Shown piece after piece: positions 6,714-16,347 of a stretch of DNA of 64,000 nucleotides; the first letter of the stretch is position 1; every line of letters begins with the position of its first letter. The notes under the pieces were generated by a model. It was not told the origin of the DNA. It made no database searches and saw nothing but the letters and a program-made list of their open reading frames with translations. The translations under genes and the position numbers were made by a program. Source of the DNA: Enterococcus phoeniculicola ATCC BAA-412. GTDB lineage: Bacteria > Bacillota > Bacilli > Lactobacillales > Enterococcaceae. The stretch is from contig NZ_ASWE01000003.1 of NCBI RefSeq assembly GCF_000407505.1, positions 699,695 through 763,694 of the forward strand, in the 5' to 3' direction.

Positions 6714-9700
6714 ATGAAAAATAAAAAAGTTGAAAAACTAGTATACAGCTTTATGACACTGATTGTATTCATGCAGTCATTTGTTCCAATTCTAGCAGTA
6801 GCTGAAACAAAAGATGAAGGAACAGCACCAGTTATAATAAAGACTGCGGAGTTGTCAAAAAATGATGATGCGTCAGTAAATCTTAAATTAGCGGGGGAAA
6901 TAACAAATAATGGGGAGACTACGATTGAAGACTCGCTTTCAATTGTTGAAGGGACAAGCTTTGTAGCAAAAGATCCTCAGTCTTTGGGAGTTGGAGAGTC
7001 AACTTATACTACCTCTTCAGATAAATTGACTTTTCATGTGAGTGCTAAAAGCAGTGGAACATTCTCAATTACTGCATCTATAGCAGCTGAAACATTGGGT
7101 CAGACAATGACGATAAAACTAGATGACCAGACAATACCCGTAACGATTCCGTCTGAAGTGACAGAATCTAGTGTTTCTGAAAGTACCAATGAAACGCAAA
7201 GTACCGACCAAACACAGAGTTCGACAGCAGAAGCAACAACAGAAAGCCAGACAGATAATACTGAAACATCGCAGTCAAGCGAGCAGACAGAGTCTTCAAG
7301 TCAAAAGACAAATGAAACCACTGATAAAATAAAAGAACAGCAGCCAAAAGCTGCAACGGGCACAGATATCCGCACGTATTTTCCAAATGGTCAAGGAACG
7401 ATTATTGATAGTGCAGATGTGACTTACTATGATAAAAATGGCAATCAACTGCAGCAGCCTGTACCGGCGGATGCTGAAGTCCGCGTTCACTATGACTGGT
7501 CTATCCCAGAAGAAGTTCGTCAACAAATTCAGCCGGGGGATCAATTCACCTTTATGTTACCAACAGGTGTAAAACCCATAGCGGGTCAAACAGGCGAGTT
7601 AAAGGATGCTAATGGTGAAGTGTATGGAACCTACGAGATGGACGTAAATGGTCAAGTAGTGATGACATTTAATGATAATGTGACAAAGGAAACAGATATA
7701 AAAGGAACGTTTGATTTTAGTACAAAATTTGATGAAGTTCATATTGATGGACCTGGAGATCATCAAATCACGTTTCCAACAGAGGATAAGATTCCACCAG
7801 TTGAAGTAACGGTTAAGCCTGCTACCGATACTTCGATTGCCAAAAGTGGTCATTTTGACAGAACGCCAAACCCAACAGAAGTCACATGGGCAGTTGATTT
7901 TAACCAGGCAATGAATGAATTAGAAAATCCAACAATTACAGAAAAATGGCCTGCAGGTTTAAGCTATCAATCAGTAAAAGTTTATAAACTTGAGATGAAC
8001 CTAGATGGAACGATTGAAAAAGTTGGGCAAGAATTATCGCCAAGTGACTATACAGTTGACGCAAACGGGAACGTTACGATTAAAGGAAAAACCTCAGATG
8101 CTTATCGTGTAGAATATGTAACGAGTATTGATGAGGATGCAATTCCAGATCAGGGAGGAAAAGTAACGTTTGTTAATACAGCTACGTTGACAGATGATAC
8201 AAATCCAGATGGTTTGGATGCAAAAGCAAGTGTTACCAATACTTTTGGGAAAATGGTTGAAAAAAATCAAGTGGGGTATGACCCAGATAAACAAGAATTC
8301 TCATGGGAAATTAACTATAACTATGGGGAAAAAACAATCGCTCAAAAAGATGCAGTCATTACAGACACTATGAGTAGTAATATGACGTTATCTGGAGACC
8401 CTGTCATTTATCCTGTCACTTATGGTCCTAAAGGAGAAGAAATCAAAGGAAGTACACCATTAGTAGAAGGAACGGATTACAAATTAGTTAAAAATCCTAA
8501 TGGAGATGGCTTTGTTATTGAATTTTTACAAGACGTTACGAGTGCCTATAAAATCGAATACAAATCAAAGGTTGAAGGGATTATTACTGATCCTACAGCA
8601 ATTGATAATAAAGTAGAAGTGGGCACTGGAGAAACAGGAAACGGTTCAGGAACGGCAGAACAACAAAATGTCATTAAATATTTAGATAAAAACAGTATTG
8701 ACTATCAAAATAAGACGATTGATTGGATTATTCAAGTAAACAGAAACCATTATGATATGTATGACTTGGTATTAACCGACACCTTTTCACCTGTTCCGGG
8801 TTTAGAGCTAGTAAAAACACCTGATTTATCAGGCTATGAATTAACGGTAACCAGCTCTTCAGGGAAAACGTTGCAACAAGGAGTCGATTACAGTATTGTA
8901 CCTACTCTAAATAGTCAAAATCAGCAGACTGGTTATGAGTTGAAGTTTTTAGGGAGTTACAATCCAACCAATGAAGCCTTTACAATAAAATATACGACGA
9001 GCTTTAATTCAGTATTAATTGATCCAAATGATCCCTCACTCGATCATTTTACAAATGATATCAGTGCAGACTGGTTATCAGCTAATGAAGATAAACATCA
9101 CTCTGAAGATAAAGGCGAGTTTAAACCAGATTCATCTTTTTCACTAAATGCTCAAAAAAGTGGTGCTTACAATGCACAGACAAAAATTATTACATGGTCG
9201 ATTGCAGTAAATTTAAGTGGAAATATATTAAATAATGCGTTTTTAACGGATAAAATTTTAGATAATCAAAAATATGTTGCAGGTTCTTTAAATGTTTATG
9301 AAGCCCATACGAATTCGAATGGAACAGTAGTAAAAGATGACAATACACCTGATAATCATTTAATGAAATCAGTTACTGAACCTACAGCAGCAAATGGGCA
9401 TACGTTTGATATTCGGTTTCCTGATCAAAGTCAGCACACCTATATTGTTGAATTTGAAACATCTTTAGTTGGACAGGTGATTGATGAATCAAAGGAATAC
9501 GATAACCATGCAACGTATTCAAATGATGGACGAGATAGAGATGTTCTAGGAAAAGTTACTGTCAATAATGGGGGCGCTCATGTACAAAAATCAGGAGAAC
9601 AAGATAAGAACCATCCTGATTATGTCAACTGGCATGTTACTATCAATCCTGCTCAGTCAGTATTAAAAAATGTAGTGGTTACCGATAAGCCATCGAATAA

Positions 9701-12700
9701 TCAGATTGTAGACGAACAATCGATTCAACTTTATGAAACAACGGTTGCTGTGGATGGAACGATTACTCCGGATAAATCCAAACCTTTAATACAGGGAGTA
9801 GACTATTCCTTGAGTATGACAACTGATAATGTCACAGGAGATCAAGTCATTGAAGTGAGATTCCTCCATGAAATTTCAACCGCATATTATATGGAGTACC
9901 GTGCATTAATTAATTCATCTTCGACTGGAAGCAAGGATAAATTAACTAACGAAGCGACGGTTACCGGTGATGGAGAAAAAACGGTCACAGATAATAGTGG
10001 AAAAGATATCACTGTAGAAGTGGATCATAGTGGTGGAACTGCTTCAGGGAAAAAGGGCAGTATTACCCTTCAAAAGACAAATGAAGATCAATCAGTTTTC
10101 TTAGCAGGGGCTCACTTCCAGTTGTGGGATACAACAAAATCACAAATTCTTCGCGAGGGAGATGTGGACGTTACAGGGAAAATTACATTCGGAAATCTGC
10201 AGCTAGGCGAATATTTACTTGTTGAAACAACTGCTCCAGCAGGATACACGATTCCAGATGACTTAGTTCGTGGACGACGAATTTCGATAACAGCAGGTAC
10301 CTCATCAGAAACAGCAAAACCGACAGCGATCGTCAATGAACCAAATAAAGTAATTTTAACGAAAACTGGTGAACAAGGGGAAAAATTAGCGAATGCGGAA
10401 TTTCGACTAGAAAAACAACAAGGACTACTATGGATTGATGTGACTCCCGGTCCTTTAGTCACGAATGCACAAGGGGTACTGGAAATTGACAGTTTGCCTT
10501 TAGGACATTATCGCCTAACCGAAATCAAAGCACCCGCAGGCTACCTTGTGAATACGACTCCTATTGAATTTACGGTGGCAAAAACAGATCAAAATCAAAT
10601 TCCAACAGTTGAGCTTTCTATGATTGATTATCAGGGTTCAGCTGTGTTGACAAAATTTACAAGCGATGAGTATACGCTAGCAGGTGCGACATTTAAAGTG
10701 ATAGATGCTAAGGGAAATACAATCAAGGATAATTTAGTGTCTGATGCAAACGGAAAGGTTTATGTAGATGGACTTGCGCCGGGAGATTATTTCTTTGTGG
10801 AAACCAAAGCACCCGCAGGATATGTTTTAAATACAAAAAAATATCCATTTACAATTACCAATCAAGCAGCAGCTAAACCAGCAGAGGTTAATGCAGGACA
10901 AGCATTTAATTACAAAGGCTCAGCGGAGTTAATCAAAGAAGATGAGTCAGGAAAAGTGTTAGCAGGTGCGATCTTTAAAGTGGTAGATGCTAAGGGAAAT
11001 ACAATCAAGGATAATTTAGCTTCTGATGTAAATGGGAAAATTTCCATAGATGAGTTAGCCCCAGGGGATTATTCATTTGTAGAAACCAAAGCGCCAACTG
11101 GCTATATACTGAATACGAAAAAAATTGATTTTACTATTTCTGCTGCAAGTGATGGAAAACCAGAAGTAGTAAAAGCGGGGACTATCACCAATTATCAAGG
11201 ATCAATTACCCTTCATAAAGTGAATACAGCAGATGAATTCTTAGAAGGTGCTGAGTTTACTCTTTATGATGATCAAATGAAGGAGCTAGATAAAGTGACT
11301 TCTGGAAAAGACGGCTTAATTCAATTTGACCATCTTGCCCCAGGAACCTATTATTTGGTAGAAACTAAAGCACCAAAATTGGCAGATGGCACAGATTATG
11401 TAATCAATCCCTATCCCGTAAAAGTTACGATTCCTGATAAAACGGACAATCAACCAGTGATAGTAGACAAAGGAGAATTCCAAAACTTCAAAGGAAAAGC
11501 AGAAATTCAGAAAACTGGGAAACATGGCTCAATTGCAGGAGCTGAATTTGCCCTCTATGTTATTGAAAATGGACAAGAGAAATTTGAAAAAACGATTGTA
11601 GTTCCTGCAACGGGAATCTTACCCATTGATAATTTGGGCGCTGGACAATATAAGCTAGTGGAAACAAAAGCAGCACCTGGCTACATTATTAATAACCAGC
11701 CAATTTATTTTGTAGTGGATCCAAGTATTGAAGGAACAGTCGATCACTTTGACTTTGAAAACTATGAATCAGAAATAATTGGTCAAAAAATAGATGGGGA
11801 CAAGCTAACTTCAGAAGGCTTAACAGGCGCTGAATTCCAAATCTATGAGCAAAATCCAGATGGTTCAAAAGGAAATGGTCCTATTTCTGTGAGAGATGCT
11901 ACAGGACAACAAACCGATACGATTACGACAGATAGTAAAGGTGAACTTTATGCTGCGGGTCTGTCTATCGGAAACTATCTATTAGTGGAGACCAAAGCAC
12001 CAGCAGGTTACGTACTTGATACCACTGAGCATGCATTTGAAATTAAAGAACAAGCAGGAAAACCGGATGCCGTTGATTTGGGCAGTATTGCGAACTATCG
12101 TGGAAAGATTGATATTACAAAAACAAATGAAAGTCAAACGCTTCTAGAAGGCGGTACATTTGTCTTAGCAACTGATAAAGCAGGAAAGCAACCTGTCACA
12201 GTCATTGGAATGGACGGAAAAGAAACAACAGAGTTACATGCAATCAAAGGTCATATTCAAGCACAGGGACTTGCACCGGGAACGTATTACTTGGTGGAAA
12301 CGAAAGCTCCGGATGGTTATATTGTGAATACAGAACCGATTGAAGTAGTCATTTCCGAAAAAGCACAGGGACTTGAAGGACTGGAAGTTGAAGGGAATTT
12401 AGTCAATTATCAAGGTTCTGTTCTTTTGACAAAAGAAAATGAACAGGGCGTTGGATTACAGAATGCTGAGTTCAAGATTATTGATGCAAATGGGAAAACC
12501 GTTCAAACAGGAATAACCTCTGATACAAATGGGGGAGTAAAAGCAGAGGGACTTGCGCCTGGAAATTATCAATTTATCGAAACGAAGGCGCCAAATGGGT
12601 ATCTATTGAATACAGCGCCTATCGATTTTACGATTAATGACCAGGCAGAAGGAAAACCTGAAACAGTAACTATCAAAGATTCCTTCATTAATTACAAAGG

Positions 12701-13715
12701 TTCAGTTCTTATGACAAAAGTTGATGAGACAGATAAAGTGTTGGCAGGAGCTGAATTTAACATTGTCGATACAACAGGAAAAACCGTTCAAACAGGAATA
12801 ACCTCTGATACGAATGGGGAAGTAAAAGCGGAGGGACTTGCACCTGGCGATTATCAATTTATCGAGACAAAAGCGCCAAGTGGGTATCTATTGAATACAA
12901 CACCAACGGACTTTACAATTAAGGATCAGGCAAAAGGGAAACCCGAAGTGGTGACTATTGATAAACATTTTATCAATTATAAAGGCTCAGTCATTATGAC
13001 AAAAGTAGATGAGAAGGATAAGGCTCTAGCAGGGGCTGAATTTAAACTTGTAGACAGCAAAGGGAAAACCGTTCAAGACAAACTGATTTCAGATGCAAAT
13101 GGGGTTATCAAAGCACAAGGAATCGCACCGGGAAGCTATCAGTTAATTGAAACCAAAGCGCCGGATACGTATATTTTGAATACGAAGGCAATCGACTTTG
13201 TTATTAAGGATAACGATGCGGGAAAACCTGAAGTGGTGAATATCTCAGAACACTTTATTAATTACCGAGGCATCGCTGAGCTAACGAAAGTAAATGAACA
13301 AAATGAACCATTACAAGGGGCTGAATTCAAGGTAGTGGATCGTGATGGAAAAACAGTGAAATCAAACCTCATTTCTGACAAAAAAGGAAAAGTCTCGGTA
13401 AAAAATCTAGCCCCAGGAACGTATCAATTCGTTGAAGTTAAAGCGCCAACTGGCTATAAGATTAGCGAAAAGACGGTCACCTTTACGATTGATAAAACTG
13501 CTGAAAATGAACCGGCTATTCAAAATGGCGGAGATTTCTTGAACAAGAAGATATCAAAACCTGTTGCACCAAAGCCAACAACGCCAAAACCAATGAATAA
13601 GTCAAAAAATCATTTGCCTCAAACGAATGATCAACGAAATACTTCATTTGTAATTATAGGCATCGTGGTATTAGCAGCAGTCGGAATTGGCTATTTTTGG
13701 AGAAAGAAAAAATAA
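6714..13715 (+). CDS. Giant cell-wall-anchored adhesin with collagen-binding-type and SpaA/Cna-B repeats
   Basis: The 2333-residue protein starts with a signal peptide (cleavage near AVAE, residue 29-30), then an Ig-like region to about 145 and a Ser/Thr/Gln-rich linker (about 146-211). An MSCRAMM-like domain follows to about 370. Five collagen-binding-type modules then begin near 373, 512, 652, 812 and 957, each marked by a tryptophan strand such as VTWAVDFN or IDWIIQVN. Twelve SpaA/Cna-B-type modules of about 97 residues follow (1117-2277), each with an ETKAPxGY-like motif and probably a Lys-Asn isopeptide bond. The C-terminus has LPQTN (2301-2305), a hydrophobic helix and RKKK. AGGAGG precedes the second of two overlapping ATGs. 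It is probably displayed on the surface by sortase; the ligand is unknown. Confidence 0.93.
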   Translation: MKNKKVEKLVYSFMTLIVFMQSFVPILAVAETKDEGTAPVIIKTAELSKNDDASVNLKLAGEITNNGETTIEDSLSIVEGTSFVAKDPQSLGVGESTYTTSSDKLTFHVSAKSSGTFSITASIAAETLGQTMTIKLDDQTIPVTIPSEVTESSVSESTNETQSTDQTQSSTAEATTESQTDNTETSQSSEQTESSSQKTNETTDKIKEQQPKAATGTDIRTYFPNGQGTIIDSADVTYYDKNGNQLQQPVPADAEVRVHYDWSIPEEVRQQIQPGDQFTFMLPTGVKPIAGQTGELKDANGEVYGTYEMDVNGQVVMTFNDNVTKETDIKGTFDFSTKFDEVHIDGPGDHQITFPTEDKIPPVEVTVKPATDTSIAKSGHFDRTPNPTEVTWAVDFNQAMNELENPTITEKWPAGLSYQSVKVYKLEMNLDGTIEKVGQELSPSDYTVDANGNVTIKGKTSDAYRVEYVTSIDEDAIPDQGGKVTFVNTATLTDDTNPDGLDAKASVTNTFGKMVEKNQVGYDPDKQEFSWEINYNYGEKTIAQKDAVITDTMSSNMTLSGDPVIYPVTYGPKGEEIKGSTPLVEGTDYKLVKNPNGDGFVIEFLQDVTSAYKIEYKSKVEGIITDPTAIDNKVEVGTGETGNGSGTAEQQNVIKYLDKNSIDYQNKTIDWIIQVNRNHYDMYDLVLTDTFSPVPGLELVKTPDLSGYELTVTSSSGKTLQQGVDYSIVPTLNSQNQQTGYELKFLGSYNPTNEAFTIKYTTSFNSVLIDPNDPSLDHFTNDISADWLSANEDKHHSEDKGEFKPDSSFSLNAQKSGAYNAQTKIITWSIAVNLSGNILNNAFLTDKILDNQKYVAGSLNVYEAHTNSNGTVVKDDNTPDNHLMKSVTEPTAANGHTFDIRFPDQSQHTYIVEFETSLVGQVIDESKEYDNHATYSNDGRDRDVLGKVTVNNGGAHVQKSGEQDKNHPDYVNWHVTINPAQSVLKNVVVTDKPSNNQIVDEQSIQLYETTVAVDGTITPDKSKPLIQGVDYSLSMTTDNVTGDQVIEVRFLHEISTAYYMEYRALINSSSTGSKDKLTNEATVTGDGEKTVTDNSGKDITVEVDHSGGTASGKKGSITLQKTNEDQSVFLAGAHFQLWDTTKSQILREGDVDVTGKITFGNLQLGEYLLVETTAPAGYTIPDDLVRGRRISITAGTSSETAKPTAIVNEPNKVILTKTGEQGEKLANAEFRLEKQQGLLWIDVTPGPLVTNAQGVLEIDSLPLGHYRLTEIKAPAGYLVNTTPIEFTVAKTDQNQIPTVELSMIDYQGSAVLTKFTSDEYTLAGATFKVIDAKGNTIKDNLVSDANGKVYVDGLAPGDYFFVETKAPAGYVLNTKKYPFTITNQAAAKPAEVNAGQAFNYKGSAELIKEDESGKVLAGAIFKVVDAKGNTIKDNLASDVNGKISIDELAPGDYSFVETKAPTGYILNTKKIDFTISAASDGKPEVVKAGTITNYQGSITLHKVNTADEFLEGAEFTLYDDQMKELDKVTSGKDGLIQFDHLAPGTYYLVETKAPKLADGTDYVINPYPVKVTIPDKTDNQPVIVDKGEFQNFKGKAEIQKTGKHGSIAGAEFALYVIENGQEKFEKTIVVPATGILPIDNLGAGQYKLVETKAAPGYIINNQPIYFVVDPSIEGTVDHFDFENYESEIIGQKIDGDKLTSEGLTGAEFQIYEQNPDGSKGNGPISVRDATGQQTDTITTDSKGELYAAGLSIGNYLLVETKAPAGYVLDTTEHAFEIKEQAGKPDAVDLGSIANYRGKIDITKTNESQTLLEGGTFVLATDKAGKQPVTVIGMDGKETTELHAIKGHIQAQGLAPGTYYLVETKAPDGYIVNTEPIEVVISEKAQGLEGLEVEGNLVNYQGSVLLTKENEQGVGLQNAEFKIIDANGKTVQTGITSDTNGGVKAEGLAPGNYQFIETKAPNGYLLNTAPIDFTINDQAEGKPETVTIKDSFINYKGSVLMTKVDETDKVLAGAEFNIVDTTGKTVQTGITSDTNGEVKAEGLAPGDYQFIETKAPSGYLLNTTPTDFTIKDQAKGKPEVVTIDKHFINYKGSVIMTKVDEKDKALAGAEFKLVDSKGKTVQDKLISDANGVIKAQGIAPGSYQLIETKAPDTYILNTKAIDFVIKDNDAGKPEVVNISEHFINYRGIAELTKVNEQNEPLQGAEFKVVDRDGKTVKSNLISDKKGKVSVKNLAPGTYQFVEVKAPTGYKISEKTVTFTIDKTAENEPAIQNGGDFLNKKISKPVAPKPTTPKPMNKSKNHLPQTNDQRNTSFVIIGIVVLAAVGIGYFWRKKK
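10062..13545 (+). repeat. Twelve tandem SpaA/Cna-B-coding repeats
   Basis: Units of roughly 290 bases each encode one SpaA-like module with the ETKAP motif. Most have diverged. The units around 12480-12600 and 12775-12895 are nearly identical at the DNA level, and 10697-10740 matches 10978-11020 closely, which shows recent duplication or conversion. Confidence 0.85.
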
Positions 13716-13734
13716 AGTAATCTAGTGATAGCAT

Positions 13735-13851
13735 TGAAGAAGTTCGGGACAGAAGTATGAATTAATGTGTTGCTTTTGTTCTCGCCAGTTACTAAGATTT
13801 TACGAGGGTGAGATATAACTTAGATAGTTATGTCTCACCCTCACTCTTTTT
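13735..13851 (+). terminator. Composite intergenic repeat ending in a terminator
   Basis: A GGGACAGAAG-like arm (from 13747) and a CTTTTGTTCTCG arm precede TTACTAAGATTTTACGAGGG. The terminator stem is 13804-13851: GAGGGTGAGA, ATAACT, a five-base loop, AGTTAT and TCTCACCCTC, then a T-run. It ends the adhesin transcript and is related to the copies at 18951, 40466 and 43915. Confidence 0.85.
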
Positions 13852-14159
13852 GACTAATGCAGGGAGCAATGTATGTTGTTAAATCCTAGGTGTATGAAAA
13901 AGGAATAGAATTTGAGCAACGTCACATTTTCATCAATAAAACTTTTTTATATGTATAGTTTGCTGGAAAAGTTTGAGATAGCGATGAATTTTTTTGAAAG
14001 TTTACGAATGGTTATTCATTTAGTCGAATAGATAGAAAGCAAAAGGGAAAATCCCTCGCAAATAGTAGTATATTTTGCAAAATAAAGAGGAACAACTTAT
14101 GATAAGAGTAGAAATTTTCTTTTTCTCATCGAGTTACCATGTTTCAAACGAAGAAATCG

Positions 14160-14168
14160 TGGTATAAT
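14160..14168 (+). promoter_or_regulatory. Extended -10 promoter of the YfcC-family transporter
   Basis: TGGTATAAT is an extended -10 box about 65 bases before the transporter start. No strong -35 is seen. The remaining 13852-14159 gap is AT-rich and holds no gene I can support. Confidence 0.5.
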
Positions 14169-14233
14169 TTGGAGTGGTTTTTGAGTTTTTATGCAAAAAG
14201 CAATTATTTTTGGATATAGCAGGAGGTAAATGA

Positions 14234-15973
14234 ATGGAAGAAAAAGTGGGAAATATGAAGCCGAAAAAGGATTTCACAAAAATGCGAACACCGCATACAT
14301 ATGTTATTATTTTTGGGGTAGTGATAGCCGCATGGATTTTAACGTTTTTAGTACCGGCAGGTAAATTTAGTACACAAGAAATTGAGTATAAGGATGCCAA
14401 TGGAGAAACAAGTACGAGAACTGTTTTACGTCAAGACTCGTTTCGTTATGACTATCCATTAGATAAATCATTTGTCTTTGATCAGCTAGAAGAGCTTGCT
14501 CAAAATCCAAGTGAGATGGAAAAGTTAGATGTTCCAGAAGAGGGACTAGCGGCTGTTTTGTCGGAGGGAGAAAAAAATCTTACACAAGAAAAGTTGGATG
14601 AGCTTTCTTTAACCGATGATGTTTTATATGATGAATATGGAAATAAGATGTATGACACCTCTAAAAAGCTTCATAAAACAGCCAAAATTTGGGGAACTGA
14701 TGATTTTAATGGGTTTGGGTTTCTGAATTTTGTTTTTGAAGGGCTTGTGTCTGGCGATAAATATGGCTCGGCGGTAGGGATTGCAGCTCTTATTCTAGTG
14801 GTTGGTGGTTCCTTTGGGATTATTATGAAAACAGGCGCTATTGATGCTGGAATTTTTGCATTTATTAGTCGAACAAAAGGGTTGGAACGCTTAGCACTAC
14901 CATTACTTTTCTTTGCCTTTTCATTCGGCGGAGCAACTTTTGGAATGGCAGAAGAAGTGATTCCATTTTCTATGGTGATGGTTCCTTTTGTTATTGCATT
15001 GGGCTATGATTCGATTGTCGCCGTCACCGTCACCTATGTGGCTTCTCAGATAGGAAATGCAACTTCCTGGATGAGTCCATTTAGTGTGGCTGTTGCACAA
15101 GGGATTGCTGGAATTCCCGTCTTATCTGGCGCGACATTCCGCTTAATTATGTGGGTTGTTGTTACAGGACTATCTGCAGCATATATGATGTTTTATGCAG
15201 AAAAAGTTAGAAAAAATCCAGAAGCGTCACTAACACACAAGACCGATCAATATTTCAGAGATCACATTAAGAAGACGGCAGATGAAAAAGTAGCATTTAC
15301 ACTTGGACATAAATTGATTTTAGTCGAAATGTTAGTAGTTTTAATTTGGATTGTTTGGGGAGTTACACAAAAAGGCTATTATATTCCGGAAATTGCTTCT
15401 CAATTCTTTGTTATGGGGCTTGCTGCAGGAATCATTGCAGTGATATTCAAACTAAATGATATGAGAATCAATGATATTGCTTCTTCATTTCAATCTGGTG
15501 CAGCTGACTTAGCTGGAACGGCGATTGTTGTGGGGATGGCTAAAGGAATCCTATTAGTTCTTGGAGGCTCAGATGCCAATGTACCTTCTGCACTGAATAC
15601 TATCTTGCATAGTATTGGTAGTCTATTGACAGGTGTACCTGCGATGGTTGGTGCATGGGTGATGTATATCTTCCAAAGTTTATTCAATCTAGTTGTTACA
15701 TCAAACTCTGGTCAAGCAGCTTTAACGATGCCGATTATGGCTCCATTGTCTGATTTAATTGGTGTTCCTAGACAGGTAGCTGTTTTAGCTTATCAATTAG
15801 GAGCAGGCTTTGTTGATGCATTTACTCCTGTTTCTGCTAGTTTGATTGGGGTACTGGGTGTTGCACGTATTGAATGGATTAAATGGGCAAAATTCCAAAT
15901 TAAGATGCAAGCTTTTCTATTTGCATTAGGAACAATCTTTATTATGATTGCAATTGCTATCGGATTACAGTAA
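14234..15973 (+). CDS. YfcC/DcuC-family (AbgT-like) membrane transporter
   Basis: The 579-residue protein has about 11-12 hydrophobic segments. It opens with the family signature TPHTYVIIFGVVIAAWILTFLVPAG, then a large extracytoplasmic loop (about residues 45-165) rich in Asp and Glu. Conserved transporter motifs follow, such as FSFGGATFGMAEEVIPFS and QIGNATSWMSPFSVAVAQG, with VTSNSGQAALTMPIMAPLSD near the C-terminus. Members carry C4-dicarboxylates, amino acids or peptides; some enterococcal ones serve arginine/ornithine or basic amino-acid use. AGGAGG stands seven bases before the ATG. It is monocistronic, closed by a terminator at 15984-16035. The Mga-like regulator downstream may control it. 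Confidence 0.85.
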   Translation: MEEKVGNMKPKKDFTKMRTPHTYVIIFGVVIAAWILTFLVPAGKFSTQEIEYKDANGETSTRTVLRQDSFRYDYPLDKSFVFDQLEELAQNPSEMEKLDVPEEGLAAVLSEGEKNLTQEKLDELSLTDDVLYDEYGNKMYDTSKKLHKTAKIWGTDDFNGFGFLNFVFEGLVSGDKYGSAVGIAALILVVGGSFGIIMKTGAIDAGIFAFISRTKGLERLALPLLFFAFSFGGATFGMAEEVIPFSMVMVPFVIALGYDSIVAVTVTYVASQIGNATSWMSPFSVAVAQGIAGIPVLSGATFRLIMWVVVTGLSAAYMMFYAEKVRKNPEASLTHKTDQYFRDHIKKTADEKVAFTLGHKLILVEMLVVLIWIVWGVTQKGYYIPEIASQFFVMGLAAGIIAVIFKLNDMRINDIASSFQSGAADLAGTAIVVGMAKGILLVLGGSDANVPSALNTILHSIGSLLTGVPAMVGAWVMYIFQSLFNLVVTSNSGQAALTMPIMAPLSDLIGVPRQVAVLAYQLGAGFVDAFTPVSASLIGVLGVARIEWIKWAKFQIKMQAFLFALGTIFIMIAIAIGLQ

Positions 15974-15983
15974 TTAAATAGAG

Positions 15984-16035
15984 CCTTATCCATAAAACAA
16001 GAGACTGTTTCTTATGTTTAATGGGTAAGGTTTTT
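15984..16035 (+). terminator. Rho-independent terminator after the YfcC-family gene
   Basis: CCTTATCCAT (15984-15993) pairs with ATGGGTAAGG (16021-16030) with one G-U pair. The interior AACAAGA/TTCTTATGTT also pairs, and TTTTT follows. Confidence 0.8.
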
Positions 16036-16093
16036 GAGTCCCTAGAAAAAAGGCAGACAAAGGTATTTTTATTGGTTATTTAAGAGTGGATGA

Positions 16094-16123
16094 TTCGCTT
16101 TATCATAATTATGATAAAGCGAA
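16094..16123. promoter_or_regulatory. Perfect 30-bp palindrome in the transporter-regulator gap
   Basis: The half-site TTCGCTTTATCATAA is followed without spacer by its exact complement. A second near-palindrome, GCGAAACGTTCGC (16119-16131), overlaps its right end. It lies about 225 bases before the Mga-like gene. No T-run follows, so an operator is more likely than a terminator. Nothing else is supported in the rest of 16036-16347 beyond an AT-rich presumed promoter. Confidence 0.55.
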
Positions 16124-16347
16124 ACGTTCGCAGTTATTTCTGTAAAGTGAAAAAACATGAATTTATCTGACTGTGTGGCAAGATGACTATGGGAATATTT
16201 CAAGAAATGGAAATTGGATGAATATAAGGAGAAAATCGCTGTTTTATAGCATGAAAAAATAGTGGAAAAGAACATTTTTGTTTTACTTATTTTTTATATA
16301 GTGGTTTAATCTAAATAGCTAAATTGGCTTAGAAGGAGGGATGCTTT

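Noticed and set aside
10112..10462. 116-codon minus-strand ORF inside the adhesin gene
   Set aside because: It is a shadow of the SpaA repeats with no ribosome site; the plus-strand frame is plainly coding.
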